From Verrucomicrobiota bacterium (lineage in GTDB: Bacteria; Verrucomicrobiota; Verrucomicrobiia; Opitutales; Opitutaceae): DNA of 32,504 bases. Numbering within the stretch: position 1 is the stretch's first letter; each line of letters begins with the position of its first letter. Position numbers and translations under genes: made by a program. Location of the stretch: assembly GCA_963205455.1 (NCBI GenBank), contig CAUJJL010000126.1, positions 1 through 32,504 of the forward strand. Reading direction: 5' to 3'. The notes under the pieces were generated by a model. It saw nothing but the letters and a program-made list of their open reading frames with translations. It had not been told where the DNA came from and searched no databases. This document shows positions 8,578 to 16,155 of this stretch, piece by piece.

Positions 8578-9648
8578 ATGATAGCGATACGCATCGAGAA
8601 GCTCACGAAACGGTTCGGCAATGTTGTTGCCCTGCACGGGCTTGATCTCGCGATCGAACCGGGCGAACTCTTTTTCCTTTTGGGACCTTCCGGCTGCGGC
8701 AAGACGACGCTGCTGCGGAGCCTGGCGGGGTTCAACATCCCGGACGAGGGGCGCATCCTGTTTGGCGATGAGGATGTGACCCGTCTGGAGCCTTACAAAC
8801 GAAACACGGGCATGATGTTTCAAAGCTATGCGCTTTGGCCGCACCTGACCGTTGCGGAGAATGTCGCGTTTGGCCTGCATGAGCGGAAGGTTGGCAAGGC
8901 CGAGGCCCGAAAGCGTGCGGGGGAGGCCTTGGAATCCGTCCGCATGAGCGCCTATGCCGACCGAAAGCCGAACCAGCTTTCCGGCGGGCAGCAGCAGCGC
9001 GTTGCGCTTGCGCGCGCCCTCGTTATCCGGCCGCGATGCCTCCTGCTGGATGAACCGCTGTCCAATCTCGATGCCAAGCTGAGACTGGAAATGCGGACCG
9101 AGATCCGGCGCGTCTGCAAGGAGTTCAAACTCACAACCGTCTACGTCACCCACGACCAGAAGGAGGCTCTCTCGGTCTCCGACCGAATGGCCATCCTTGA
9201 AAACGGACACATCCTCCAGGTGGGATCACCCCGCGAAATCTATCGTCGCCCCAAGCACCGGACCGTCGCAAACTTCATCGGAGACACGGATTTCTTCAAG
9301 GGAACGGTGCGCGGTGTGGAAGGAGAGCGGGTCGTGGTCGACACGGACCTCTGCCAGTTCGAGGGTGTGCTGGGCGATGCCTCTGCGACGGCTGTCGTTG
9401 GAAGGGAAGTGACGGTCTCGGTGCGGCCCGAGTGCTGGACGCTGACGGGCACGCCGACGCCGCGGAATTCAGTGCGGGGCAAGGTAGGTGAATCGGTCTA
9501 CCTGGGCGAGGTCGCCCAACATGATTTTGTCGCCGGCTCCAATCGGCTGAAGATCTATGAATTGAATCCGACGGAGCAGGGAAAGAACGGCCGCGGCGAA
9601 CTGCACGCCGCGGTGAATCCTCAGGATGTGGTGATCCTGCTCTCCTGA
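8578..9648 (+). CDS. ABC transporter ATPase of the Fe(III)/spermidine/thiamine import class (PotA/FbpC-like)
   Basis: A 356-residue importer ATPase with Walker [10 protein letters not shown] (about residues 37-45), Q-loop [14 protein letters not shown], signature [15 protein letters not shown], Walker [17 protein letters not shown] and the switch histidine in [11 protein letters not shown]. After the nucleotide-binding domain (about 1-235) there is a C-terminal TOBE-like regulatory region, about residues 280-356. The combination places it with the iron, polyamine, 2-aminoethylphosphonate or thiamine group; the substrate cannot be told. The ATG at 8578 is used because an upstream in-frame GTG-type start would add a tail unlike the family. 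It is followed 12 bases later by a solute-binding protein, but no permease gene is present in the window. Confidence 0.9.
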   Translation: MIAIRIEKLTKRFGNVVALHGLDLAIEPGELFFLLGPSGCGKTTLLRSLAGFNIPDEGRILFGDEDVTRLEPYKRNTGMMFQSYALWPHLTVAENVAFGLHERKVGKAEARKRAGEALESVRMSAYADRKPNQLSGGQQQRVALARALVIRPRCLLLDEPLSNLDAKLRLEMRTEIRRVCKEFKLTTVYVTHDQKEALSVSDRMAILENGHILQVGSPREIYRRPKHRTVANFIGDTDFFKGTVRGVEGERVVVDTDLCQFEGVLGDASATAVVGREVTVSVRPECWTLTGTPTPRNSVRGKVGESVYLGEVAQHDFVAGSNRLKIYELNPTEQGKNGRGELHAAVNPQDVVILLS

Positions 9649-9660
9649 GGCCCGCATGGC

Positions 9661-11286
9661 ATGCTCAAACGGACATTCATCGTCGCCGCGCTGATTGCAG
9701 TCATTGCGCTGCCCTTCATCCTCCGCCCAAAAAAGGCGGCGGGCGACCGGGCGGAAGAGACCCTCGTGATTATCACGCCGCACAACGAGGCGATCCGTCA
9801 TGAATTTGGCCAGGCTTTCCAGAAATGGTATCGGGAAAGAACGGGCCGGACGGTCTTTGTGGACTGGCGCGTGATCGGCGGGACCAGCGAGATTGCACGG
9901 TATCTGGAAAGTGAATACACAGCCTCGTTTCAGTATCACTGGACGCGGAAGCTGGGAAAGCCCTGGAGTAACGAAGTCCAGGCCGGTTTCAGCAGTCCCC
10001 GCGTCGATGCGAATTCCCCCGCGATCGTGCGAGAGGCGAGGGCGGAGTTCCTTGCGTCCGAAGTCGGCTGCCGCATCGACCTGTTCTTCGGAGGCGGAAC
10101 CTTCGATTTTGAACGGCAGGCACAGGCCGGACGACTGGTCGACTGCGGCGTGCTCCAGCGCCATCCAGAATGGTTCAAAGAAGACACGATCCCGCTGAAG
10201 TATGCTGGAGAGGAGTATTGGGACCCCGAAGGACGATGGGTCGGCACGGTGCTGAGCGCCTATGGCATCGTGTTCAACCGCGATTCGCTGAGACGTCTGG
10301 GTATCGAGGATGATCCAAAGATGTGGGATGATTTGAAGGATCCGCGGCTGCGATCGGAGGTGGCGCTTGCGGATCCGACCAAGAGCGGATCCATCGCCAA
10401 GGCGTTTGAGAACGTCATTCAGCAGCAGATGCAACGAAGGCTCCGCTCGCTTGAGGCTGCCGAAGGAACTGGGGAAGCGGGTGAGCGCGAACGCCGTGCG
10501 ATGACGGAAGGCTGGATCGATGGATTGAGACTGCTGCAGTTGATCGCGGCAAATTCGCGGTACTTTACGGATACGTCGCAGAAGCCACCGATCGATGTCG
10601 CGGCGGGCAATTGTGCCGCGGGCCTCTGCATCGATTTCTACGGCAGGCAGCAGGAGGAGGCCGTGCGTCGCCGCGATGGCAGCAACCGGGTCGGCTATGT
10701 TTCGCCGGTGGGCGGGACGGTGAGTTCCGTCGATCCAATCGGTCTTCTGCGCGGTGCGCCGAACCGCGGGGCGGCCCTTGCCTTCATCGATTTCTGCCTG
10801 TCGATGGAGGGACAGAAGCTCTGGAATTTTCGTCCCGGGACGCCGGGTGGCCCCGAACGCTTCGCGCTGAGACGGCTTCCGGTACGTCGCGACTTTTATC
10901 GACAGGCGGCGTGGAAGGCCTATTGCAGCGATCCGTCGGACGATCCCTTCGGAGCGAAGGACCCGTTGGTCTATCATGAGGAGTGGACGGGCGGGCTTTT
11001 TCGGGAGATGGCGTTCATCATTCGAGTGATGGCGCTGGACTCGCACACGGAGCTTGCCTCGGCCTGGCGGGCGATCCTCGAGGCGCCGGAACTCCGAAGG
11101 ACGGCGGCGTTGGCGCGGCTGCAGGATCTCTCGGCGGTGAACTACACGGAGGCAAAGGGCACGATCAAGAAGGCGCTCAATTCGAAGAACAAGGTGGATG
11201 AGGTCAATCTGGCCAGTCGCCTCGGGACGATTTTTCGCAGGCAGTATCGCGAGGCGGAAGGTATCGCCCGCGGAGGCGGGCGCTGA
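9661..11286 (+). CDS. Periplasmic solute-binding protein, type 1/6 (Fe(III)/thiamine-like), membrane anchored
   Basis: A 541-residue binding protein, presumably the partner of the ATPase directly upstream. It has an N-terminal hydrophobic helix (about residues 4-22) without a lipobox cysteine, then ETLVIITPHNEAIRHEFGQAFQKWYRERTG, which matches the first strand and helix of Fe(III)-, thiamine- and phosphonate-type receptors. Further class features are DLFFGGGTFDF, WVGTVLSAYGIVFNRDSLRRL and KMWDDLKDPRLRSEVALADPTKSGS. It is longer than the usual 330-370 residues: a charged helical insertion lies near residues 255-285 and an extra C-terminal helical part follows about residue 430. The substrate is unknown. 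No permease follows; the next gene is convergent. Confidence 0.85.
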   Translation: MLKRTFIVAALIAVIALPFILRPKKAAGDRAEETLVIITPHNEAIRHEFGQAFQKWYRERTGRTVFVDWRVIGGTSEIARYLESEYTASFQYHWTRKLGKPWSNEVQAGFSSPRVDANSPAIVREARAEFLASEVGCRIDLFFGGGTFDFERQAQAGRLVDCGVLQRHPEWFKEDTIPLKYAGEEYWDPEGRWVGTVLSAYGIVFNRDSLRRLGIEDDPKMWDDLKDPRLRSEVALADPTKSGSIAKAFENVIQQQMQRRLRSLEAAEGTGEAGERERRAMTEGWIDGLRLLQLIAANSRYFTDTSQKPPIDVAAGNCAAGLCIDFYGRQQEEAVRRRDGSNRVGYVSPVGGTVSSVDPIGLLRGAPNRGAALAFIDFCLSMEGQKLWNFRPGTPGGPERFALRRLPVRRDFYRQAAWKAYCSDPSDDPFGAKDPLVYHEEWTGGLFREMAFIIRVMALDSHTELASAWRAILEAPELRRTAALARLQDLSAVNYTEAKGTIKKALNSKNKVDEVNLASRLGTIFRRQYREAEGIARGGGR

Positions 11287-11324
11287 TCAGCTCGGGCGAG
11301 TCAGTGCGGGGTCGATGCGCGAAG

Positions 11325-11810
11325 CTACGACTTTTTTCGCGATTCCTCCTCGCGCGCGATCCGGCGAATGTAGGCCTGAAACTCAAGATCCTCACCGTCG
11401 AGGAGCGCGTTCATCTGTTCGCGAAAGTCAATCCGTCGGCACCAGGAGCGCATGTAGTCCTCCCAGGTCTGCCACAGCCGCGCATCCTGCAGGGTCATCT
11501 TTTCCTCGTAGACGAGGATGTAGGCGCGCTCGAAAAGCGCGATGAGGATTTCGAAGAGGGCGTTTCTTCGCTCGAACTGCTCCGGATTGAGCTGGAGCCG
11601 CTCGGCGGGCGGCGCGAGAAGGCGGAGGTCTGCGTTCTGGAGGATGAGATTGAGAAACCGTTCATAGTCGTCGGCCAGCTTCAGATAAACCTCCTTGTCG
11701 TCGTTCGCGCGTTCCTTGCGTTGCTCCTTTATGAAAACCCAGATGGCAAAAGGCAGCGCCACGATGGTGACGATGTAGCTCAGGGCTTCGAGGGTGGTCA
11801 TGAAGTTCAT
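11325..11810 (-). CDS. Small membrane-anchored protein of unknown function
   Basis: I do not recognise this family with confidence. The 161-residue product has one N-terminal transmembrane helix (about residues 6-26, ALSYIVTIVALPFAIWVFI), a basic stop-transfer segment (KEQRKERA) and then a mostly helical cytoplasmic domain rich in charged and aromatic residues (YLKLADDYERFLNLIL, LFEILIALFERAYILVYEEKM, WEDYMRSW). It resembles the widespread one-helix proteins with a soluble helical domain of unknown function. The frame stays open upstream to 11915, but the ATG at 11810 starts just before the membrane helix and the upstream residues look non-coding. It is convergent with the solute-binding gene, with 38 bases between stops. 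Confidence 0.7.
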   Translation of the reverse strand: MNFMTTLEALSYIVTIVALPFAIWVFIKEQRKERANDDKEVYLKLADDYERFLNLILQNADLRLLAPPAERLQLNPEQFERRNALFEILIALFERAYILVYEEKMTLQDARLWQTWEDYMRSWCRRIDFREQMNALLDGEDLEFQAYIRRIAREEESRKKS

Positions 11811-11881
11811 GGAAAAGACGCAAGGACAGGAGGATGCGGGGCAATGGTGTGGGTGGGCAGCGCTGATTTCAGAAGGATTCA

Positions 11882-11911
11882 TCCGCAGATTGCGCGGACT
11901 GACGCAGATTG
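11882..11911. repeat. Degenerate tandem repeat of a CGCAGATTGA-like unit
   Basis: Three successive units of about 10 bases are seen: CGCAGATTG, CGCGGACTGA and CGCAGATTGA. Similar CGCAGATT-rich stretches occur as scattered intergenic repeats in several bacterial groups as far as I recall; whether this is the same element cannot be decided from one copy. Confidence 0.5.
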
Positions 11912-12204
11912 ACAAACCCGACGAGCCGGAAATCGGGCATGAAGCTGATCCAGGGAATCTGGACCCGCCGATGAGATCTGCAGATAAAACGAATGGCTAA
12001 GCGAGCAGCGAGATGGGTTTCCAAATCGCGCGCAAGGTGGGGGCTACAGGGGTACGGGTGCCTATGCCAACAGCCCAGGTGCAGACGCCGACGCATGTTG
12101 GGATACAATCTTCGACACCGGAATGCCCGACGCATGGGCGCCGATCTGTTGCTTGAATTCAATTGCGTCCAGGCCCTGCCGGCATTCGCTTTAGACACCT
12201 TACG

Positions 12205-12220
12205 CCCGCCTTAGCGGGAG
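12205..12220 (+). promoter_or_regulatory. Hairpin overlapping the Shine-Dalgarno of the esterase gene
   Basis: CCCGC (12205-12209) and GCGGG (12214-12218) form a perfect 5-base-pair stem with loop CTTA. The 3' arm overlaps the purine-rich GGGAG (12216-12220), which stands 5 bases before the ATG at 12226. This is the clearest ribosome-binding site in the window, and the stem would hide part of it. The four T residues after it also allow reading it as a weak terminator. Confidence 0.5.
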
Positions 12221-12225
12221 CTTTT

Positions 12226-14415
12226 ATGATCACTAACCACGTGATTTGCGCCCTCATGACCCCAAAGAACGATCGCCTGAACTGGGGCGGTTCTCGGACT
12301 CCCTGCAATCGTCCGTTGAGAGACGGCGTGCTGCGAGGTCCTGCGTGGTGCGCGCTCATGATTGCACTACTTGTGGGGGCGTCTGGGCTGAGCGCGCAGA
12401 CGACTGCATCGGCGCCGGATCCCATGAGGGTGCTCGGGGAGGGTGTGGCGAAACGCGGAGAAGGGCCCCTGCGTGATGTCTTGCGAAAGGAGTCTCTTGT
12501 GGCGTTGGACGCGCGGCGCAAGGCATACGAGGCGCTCAAGACTGCCGACGACATCAAGACCTACCAAAGGCGGCTCCGCGGTCACTTCATCGAATCGCTG
12601 GGAGGATTTCCGGAGCGCACACCGCTCAACGCGCGTGTCACGGGAGAACTGCGCGGCGAGGGATTTCGCATCGAAAAAATCCTCTTTGAGAGTCAGCCGG
12701 GTTTTGTCGTGTCGGGATTGCTTTACCTTCCGCTTTCGGGAAAGGCTCCCTTTCCGGCGGTTCTGATGCCCTGCGGTCACTCGGGTAGCGGCAAGGCAGC
12801 CTATCAGTTGCCGGCAATGGCATTGGCCACGCACGGGATCGCGGTCTTCTGTTTCGATCCGATCGGACAGGGTGAACGGTTGCAGGTGCGGCGCGACGCG
12901 AAGCCCCGCAATGTGCGTGCTCCGAGCCCATCGATCGACCCGACCAATGAGCACACTGTCCTGGCTTCGGCTCCCATACTGTTGGGCAGGAACCTTGCTA
13001 CCGACATGATTTGGGATGGCATGCGTGCGGTCGACTATCTCGAGACACGCCCCGACATTGATGCGAAACGAATCGCCTGTGCAGGCAATTCCGGCGGCGG
13101 CATGATGACCTCATATCTGATTGCGCTTGAACCCCGCCTTGTTGCGGCAACCCCCGGGTGTTTTGTCACGACGAGTGCGCGCAAGAACGAACATCCTGGC
13201 CCGGGTGATCCGGAGCAGGACATCTTTGGGCAGTATACCTACGGCATGGACATCCCTGATTATCTCGTCATGGCGGCGCCGCGCCCGGTGTTGATCCTGT
13301 CGGCCACGCGGGACTACGTGCCGATTGCCGGAGCCTGGGAGGCCTTCCGCGATGCGAAACGTGTGTACACGCGGCTCGGTTATCCCGAGCGCATTGATCT
13401 GGTCGAAACCGATGCACCGCACGGCTACAGTGTGCAGCTTCGTGAAGGGACCGTGCGCTGGATGCGGCGCTGGATGGAAAGCATTGACGAACCGGTCTTC
13501 GAAAAGGAAGCTCATCAGTTCAAGAACGAGGAGCTGCACTGCGCTCCTGAAGGTTCTGTACTCAAGCTACCTGGCGCGAGGTCCTACTACGACCTCAACC
13601 GCGAACGTGCGGCGGCGCTTGCAGAGGCGCGGAAACCTGTGTGGAACGGTTTGACCGATACTGCGCGGCGCGAGCGCGTGCGGCAGGTGGCGGGTATCCG
13701 AAAAGGGGATGCCCTGGCCGCGCTTCGAATTGAATCCAAGGGGACTTTCGAACGTTCAGGCACGCGGATCGAGCGGCTGGTCTTCAAACGCGAAGGTGAT
13801 GTTCCGCTGCCGGCGCTCCGATTCATTCCGGAGAATCCCTCGGGTCGGACCTGCCTGTATGTTCATGGCGGTGGCAAGCAGGCGGATGCGGGCGAGGGTG
13901 GGCCCATTCACCGCCTCGTTGAGGGAGGCACGGAGGTTATTGCGGTGGATCTGCGAGGTTTTGGGGAAACGAGCATGGGAGCCTGGCGCACGAGGCCGGC
14001 CGCGGTGGCGGGCGACAATGGAGCCGAATTCCTCGTGGCGTACATGTTGGGCAAGTCACTTGTCGGTCTGCGCGCGGAGGATATTCTCACGGTAGCGAAT
14101 GCCTGGCGCATGCGACCCGAAGGACCATCCGGCCCGGTTGATCTTGTTGCGCTTGATGACGCAACGATCCCCGCCCTTCACGCCGCAGCCGTCGAACCCA
14201 CGGCCTTCTCTTCGGTGCGACTCCATCGCGCAATCGATTCATGGCAGCGTGTCGTGGTGGCAACAATCCCTCACCGCCAGTTTGAGTCTACAATCCATGG
14301 TGTCCTGCGCACCTATGATTTGCCGGATCTGGTGTCGCTCGCGGGCAAGGTGGAGTACATCGATCCCGCGGACGGAGAATTGAGGTCGTCGGGGAGCGCC
14401 GGTTCACAACGCTGA
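12226..14415 (+). CDS. Secreted two-domain alpha/beta hydrolase of the acetyl xylan esterase type
   Basis: A 729-residue exported protein. After a long basic N-region comes a signal segment (about residues 40-58, ALMIALLVGASGLSAQ). The first alpha/beta hydrolase domain (about 95-440) has an AXE1-like layout: PFPAVLMPCGHSG, the nucleophile motif GNSGGG with Ser289, then LSATRDYVP and APHGYS, which supply the likely acid and histidine. A second hydrolase-like domain (about 520-729) keeps CLYVHGGG and VDLRGFGET, but the place where a nucleophile elbow is expected reads DLVALDDATIPALHAAA, with no serine, so it looks inactive. The likely role is deacetylation of plant polysaccharides or a related ester cleavage. 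The start is supported by GGGAG five bases upstream. It may be a single transcription unit: a stem-loop follows the stop. Confidence 0.85.
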   Translation: MITNHVICALMTPKNDRLNWGGSRTPCNRPLRDGVLRGPAWCALMIALLVGASGLSAQTTASAPDPMRVLGEGVAKRGEGPLRDVLRKESLVALDARRKAYEALKTADDIKTYQRRLRGHFIESLGGFPERTPLNARVTGELRGEGFRIEKILFESQPGFVVSGLLYLPLSGKAPFPAVLMPCGHSGSGKAAYQLPAMALATHGIAVFCFDPIGQGERLQVRRDAKPRNVRAPSPSIDPTNEHTVLASAPILLGRNLATDMIWDGMRAVDYLETRPDIDAKRIACAGNSGGGMMTSYLIALEPRLVAATPGCFVTTSARKNEHPGPGDPEQDIFGQYTYGMDIPDYLVMAAPRPVLILSATRDYVPIAGAWEAFRDAKRVYTRLGYPERIDLVETDAPHGYSVQLREGTVRWMRRWMESIDEPVFEKEAHQFKNEELHCAPEGSVLKLPGARSYYDLNRERAAALAEARKPVWNGLTDTARRERVRQVAGIRKGDALAALRIESKGTFERSGTRIERLVFKREGDVPLPALRFIPENPSGRTCLYVHGGGKQADAGEGGPIHRLVEGGTEVIAVDLRGFGETSMGAWRTRPAAVAGDNGAEFLVAYMLGKSLVGLRAEDILTVANAWRMRPEGPSGPVDLVALDDATIPALHAAAVEPTAFSSVRLHRAIDSWQRVVVATIPHRQFESTIHGVLRTYDLPDLVSLAGKVEYIDPADGELRSSGSAGSQR

Positions 14416-14418
14416 TAC

Positions 14419-14435
14419 CGAGCGAGATCCGCTCG
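14419..14435 (+). terminator. Possible weak terminator after the esterase gene
   Basis: CGAGCG and CGCTCG form a perfect 6-base-pair stem with loop AGATC, three bases after the stop codon. It is followed by AGATTTCCC, with only three T residues, so intrinsic termination would be weak. The following 236 bases to the next gene hold no recognised element. Confidence 0.4.
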
Positions 14436-14671
14436 AGATTTCCCGGTCGATTGGAGTCGGCTGGTGCGAGCCGGAGGTGTATTCCGGGAACCTGCCAAAC
14501 GGATACTTCGACCTGCGCAGGCCGCGAAATGACTATGGCAATAACTGGACCTGTACGTCGGATTTGGTCAGCTGATTCCCTGTGCCGACCCGCTCACGGC
14601 TGCTTTTCAGGTTGCAGGCATGGAATTTGCTCTTTCATTCTGGTACCGTTGTCCAAAACAGCTACACAGAC

Positions 14672-15148
14672 ATGAGCAAGAAGAGCAAAGCATCCGCAAA
14701 GCCTGCCGCCCCACAGGTCAAGAAAAGCAAGGCACCGAGTGTCGCTTCGGCGAAGTCGGTCGGGGCGAAGCCGGTTACGAAGGCTGTCGCTCCCCGTCGG
14801 AAATCGGTTCCACCCAAACCAGTGGCGCCAAGTCCTGCCGCCGCAAAAGCATCCGTCCTGGCAAAGGCACCGGTCCAGGACCGCGTGCCGGAGGAGGTCA
14901 CGATTACGGTGCAGGCGGATGTCGGCTTCGGCAATCAGGTCTTTATCCGGGGCGAAGGCGCTGGGCTGACCTGGACCTCGGGCGTGCAACTGGAATGCGC
15001 ATTTGATGATCAATGGACCATCAAACTGACGCCGGTCTATGGCACGGTGACGTTCAAGCTGCTCCTGAATGATCTGACCTGGAGTCAGGGTGAGAACTTC
15101 GTTGCCGAGCCCGGGGCGAACTTGGTGCTCACACCCATTTTTGGGTGA
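14672..15148 (+). CDS. Lys/Ala/Pro-rich tail fused to a starch-binding-like beta-sandwich domain
   Basis: A 158-residue protein in two parts. Residues 1-70 are a low-complexity basic tail of K, A, P, S and V (KKSKASAKPAAPQVKKSK and similar), like histone H1 or bacterial H1-like tails. Residues 73-158 look like a CBM20/CBM48-type starch- or glycogen-binding fold: EVTITVQADVGFGNQVFIRG, then WTSGVQLECAFDDQWTIKL and FKLLLNDLTWSQGENFV, where the tryptophans and the final W-x-x-G-x-N pattern match that fold. No signal peptide is visible, so it is probably cytoplasmic; glycogen, another polysaccharide or a protein partner could be the ligand. I do not recognise a named family. The ATG at 14672 begins the basic tail; the upstream in-frame residues look non-coding. 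Confidence 0.7.
   Translation: MSKKSKASAKPAAPQVKKSKAPSVASAKSVGAKPVTKAVAPRRKSVPPKPVAPSPAAAKASVLAKAPVQDRVPEEVTITVQADVGFGNQVFIRGEGAGLTWTSGVQLECAFDDQWTIKLTPVYGTVTFKLLLNDLTWSQGENFVAEPGANLVLTPIFG
15132..15147. terminator. Short hairpin at the 3' end of the tail/beta-sandwich gene
   Basis: CACCCA, a TTTT loop and TGGGTG form a perfect 6-base-pair stem that overlaps the stop codon, in the 19-base gap region between two convergent genes. It lacks a T tract on the plus strand, so a terminator role is only possible. Confidence 0.3.
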
Positions 15149-15167
15149 GGCCGGAGGGCGGCTCCCC

Positions 15168-15788
15168 TCACTCTTCGTCGTCATCGATCTCCGGCGGCTT
15201 GATCTCCCTGAGAAGGCGGTCGAGCTCTGCCTGCGTTGGATTGCGGATTGAAAGGATGGTCAGGTCCGCGCTGCCCGCGGGCAGATTTGCCCGGATGCGC
15301 GTGTGGACGGGCTGTCCCAGCAGGGCGGTCGCCAGTGGTGAATGGTGGGGCAGGCATTCGATACCCGACTGTTCGTCGGCGGCGGATTCGCCGTGGGTGG
15401 TCACCAGAAACGTAAAGCGATGCTTGCGGCGCGAGGTGACATCCTCCTTTTCGATCGTGGTGACGTGACCGAGCTGCAGGGTGTCCGTCGGCTTTGTGAG
15501 CCAGGTTGCGGGATCAACTTCGATGAAGGTGTTTCGCGCAACAAAACGATCCAGCGCCATCATCTTGCGATCGACCGCACGAATCGCCTCCTTGGCTGCT
15601 TTGAACCCAAAGTTTTCGCGAAGGTCCCCTTGGCTGTGGGCTTCGACCTTGTCCCTGACGAGGTCGGCACGCTTGGCCTTCAGTGCCTCAAACTCTTCTG
15701 CCAAAATTCGGTTGTAGCCCTGGCGAACATAGATGGTCGTGGGCAGCGGAGCGCTGGGCCGGAAAATCCTTTTTCGTGAAATTGCCAT
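15168..15788 (-). CDS. GreA/GreB-family transcript cleavage factor-like protein
   Basis: Gre factors reach into the RNA polymerase secondary channel and stimulate cleavage of backtracked RNA. The 206-residue product has the coiled-coil tip signature GDLRENFGFKAAKE, in which Asp55 and Glu58 match the two catalytic acidic residues of GreA (D41, E44). The C-terminal FKBP-like half follows (about 105-195) with IECLPHHSPLATALLGQ, matching the IS-x-xSP-x-x-ALLG segment of the family. It is longer than GreA (about 158 residues) because of a basic N-terminal extension and an acidic tail (PPEIDDDEE), so it may belong to a GreA-like side branch rather than be the main GreA. No Shine-Dalgarno is seen. 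Confidence 0.85.
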   Translation of the reverse strand: MAISRKRIFRPSAPLPTTIYVRQGYNRILAEEFEALKAKRADLVRDKVEAHSQGDLRENFGFKAAKEAIRAVDRKMMALDRFVARNTFIEVDPATWLTKPTDTLQLGHVTTIEKEDVTSRRKHRFTFLVTTHGESAADEQSGIECLPHHSPLATALLGQPVHTRIRANLPAGSADLTILSIRNPTQAELDRLLREIKPPEIDDDEE

Positions 15789-15862
15789 GCCGGTCGCGCA
15801 ACTAGGGGGCGCACCGGCGAGAATGGCAATTGCGTATGCCGGTGACGGAAAAACTCTGCGCC

Positions 15863-15952
15863 GTTTGTTCCGCGAAGTGCCAGGGATACAGTGGTGTGGT
15901 GCACTCCCACCCGCGCCGCGATATCCTTCAAGGTCGGGCGCCGCTTTTGCAT
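15863..15952 (-). pseudogene. Truncated LacI-family DNA-binding domain (remnant)
   Basis: From the ATG at 15952 the minus strand reads a textbook LacI N-terminus, TLKDIAARVGVHHTTVSLALRG, covering both helices of the helix-turn-helix. After about 30 codons the similarity stops abruptly. The hinge helix, which should follow, and the whole sugar-binding domain are missing; the other two frames show no continuation. The frame stays open to 15680, overlapping the start of the Gre-like gene in a different frame, so a 90-residue product could in principle be made. The simplest reading is a gene that lost everything after its first 90 bases by deletion. Confidence 0.65.
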
Positions 15953-16056
15953 GGGCTCAATCTGCGGATGCCAAGGTGAGCGGCAAATCTCATTTGTGAG
16001 TTCATAGGGCCGAGGAACGACCGGGATCGTCTTTCTACGAGAGGGAAGGGACAACG

Positions 16057-16068
16057 CTGAAATTTCAG
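16057..16068. promoter_or_regulatory. Perfect 12-base palindrome, possible operator
   Basis: CTGAAATTTCAG is a perfect inverted repeat about 88 bases before the Nramp-like start and 105 bases upstream of the LacI remnant. TGAAA/TTTCA half-sites are common in LacI-family operators, so this may be the former target of the lost regulator. It could also be chance. Confidence 0.35.
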
Positions 16069-16155
16069 GCATTCACGGTCAATTTCGACAATCTTCGTGG
16101 AAGACAGGGTTGCCGCTTGTATCGGGTGAGAAATGCGCAACTCTGGCGCGGCCCC

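Larger units (their letters stand above)
11811..12225. other. 415-base intergenic region between the small membrane protein and the esterase
   Basis: No gene is supported here. It holds a short degenerate tandem repeat built on CGCAGATT (11882-11911), an imperfect inverted CCCGA/TCGGG pair near 11917-11937, and a hairpin with the esterase ribosome-binding site at its right end. Short open frames on both strands in this stretch lack recognisable domains. A promoter for the esterase and one for the minus-strand membrane protein must lie here, but I cannot point to convincing hexamers. Confidence 0.6.
15789..16155. other. 367-base region between the Gre-like and Nramp-like genes
   Basis: This divergent region holds a truncated LacI-type helix-turn-helix on the minus strand (15863-15952) and a perfect 12-base palindrome at 16057-16068. 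I see no complete gene in it and no convincing sigma-70 hexamers. Confidence 0.6.

Noticed and set aside
9469..11046. 525-codon open frame on the minus strand across the solute-binding gene
   Set aside because: Rich in R, H, I and P with no domain; the plus-strand binding protein explains the region.
11993..12214. Short plus-strand open frames before the esterase gene
   Set aside because: Composition unlike neighbouring genes, no domain, and they end in the hairpin region; treated as non-coding.
15680..15862. In-frame continuation of the LacI stub as a genuine fused protein
   Set aside because: The extra residues show no LacI hinge or known domain and overlap the Gre-like gene in another frame; kept only as a possibility in the pseudogene entry.
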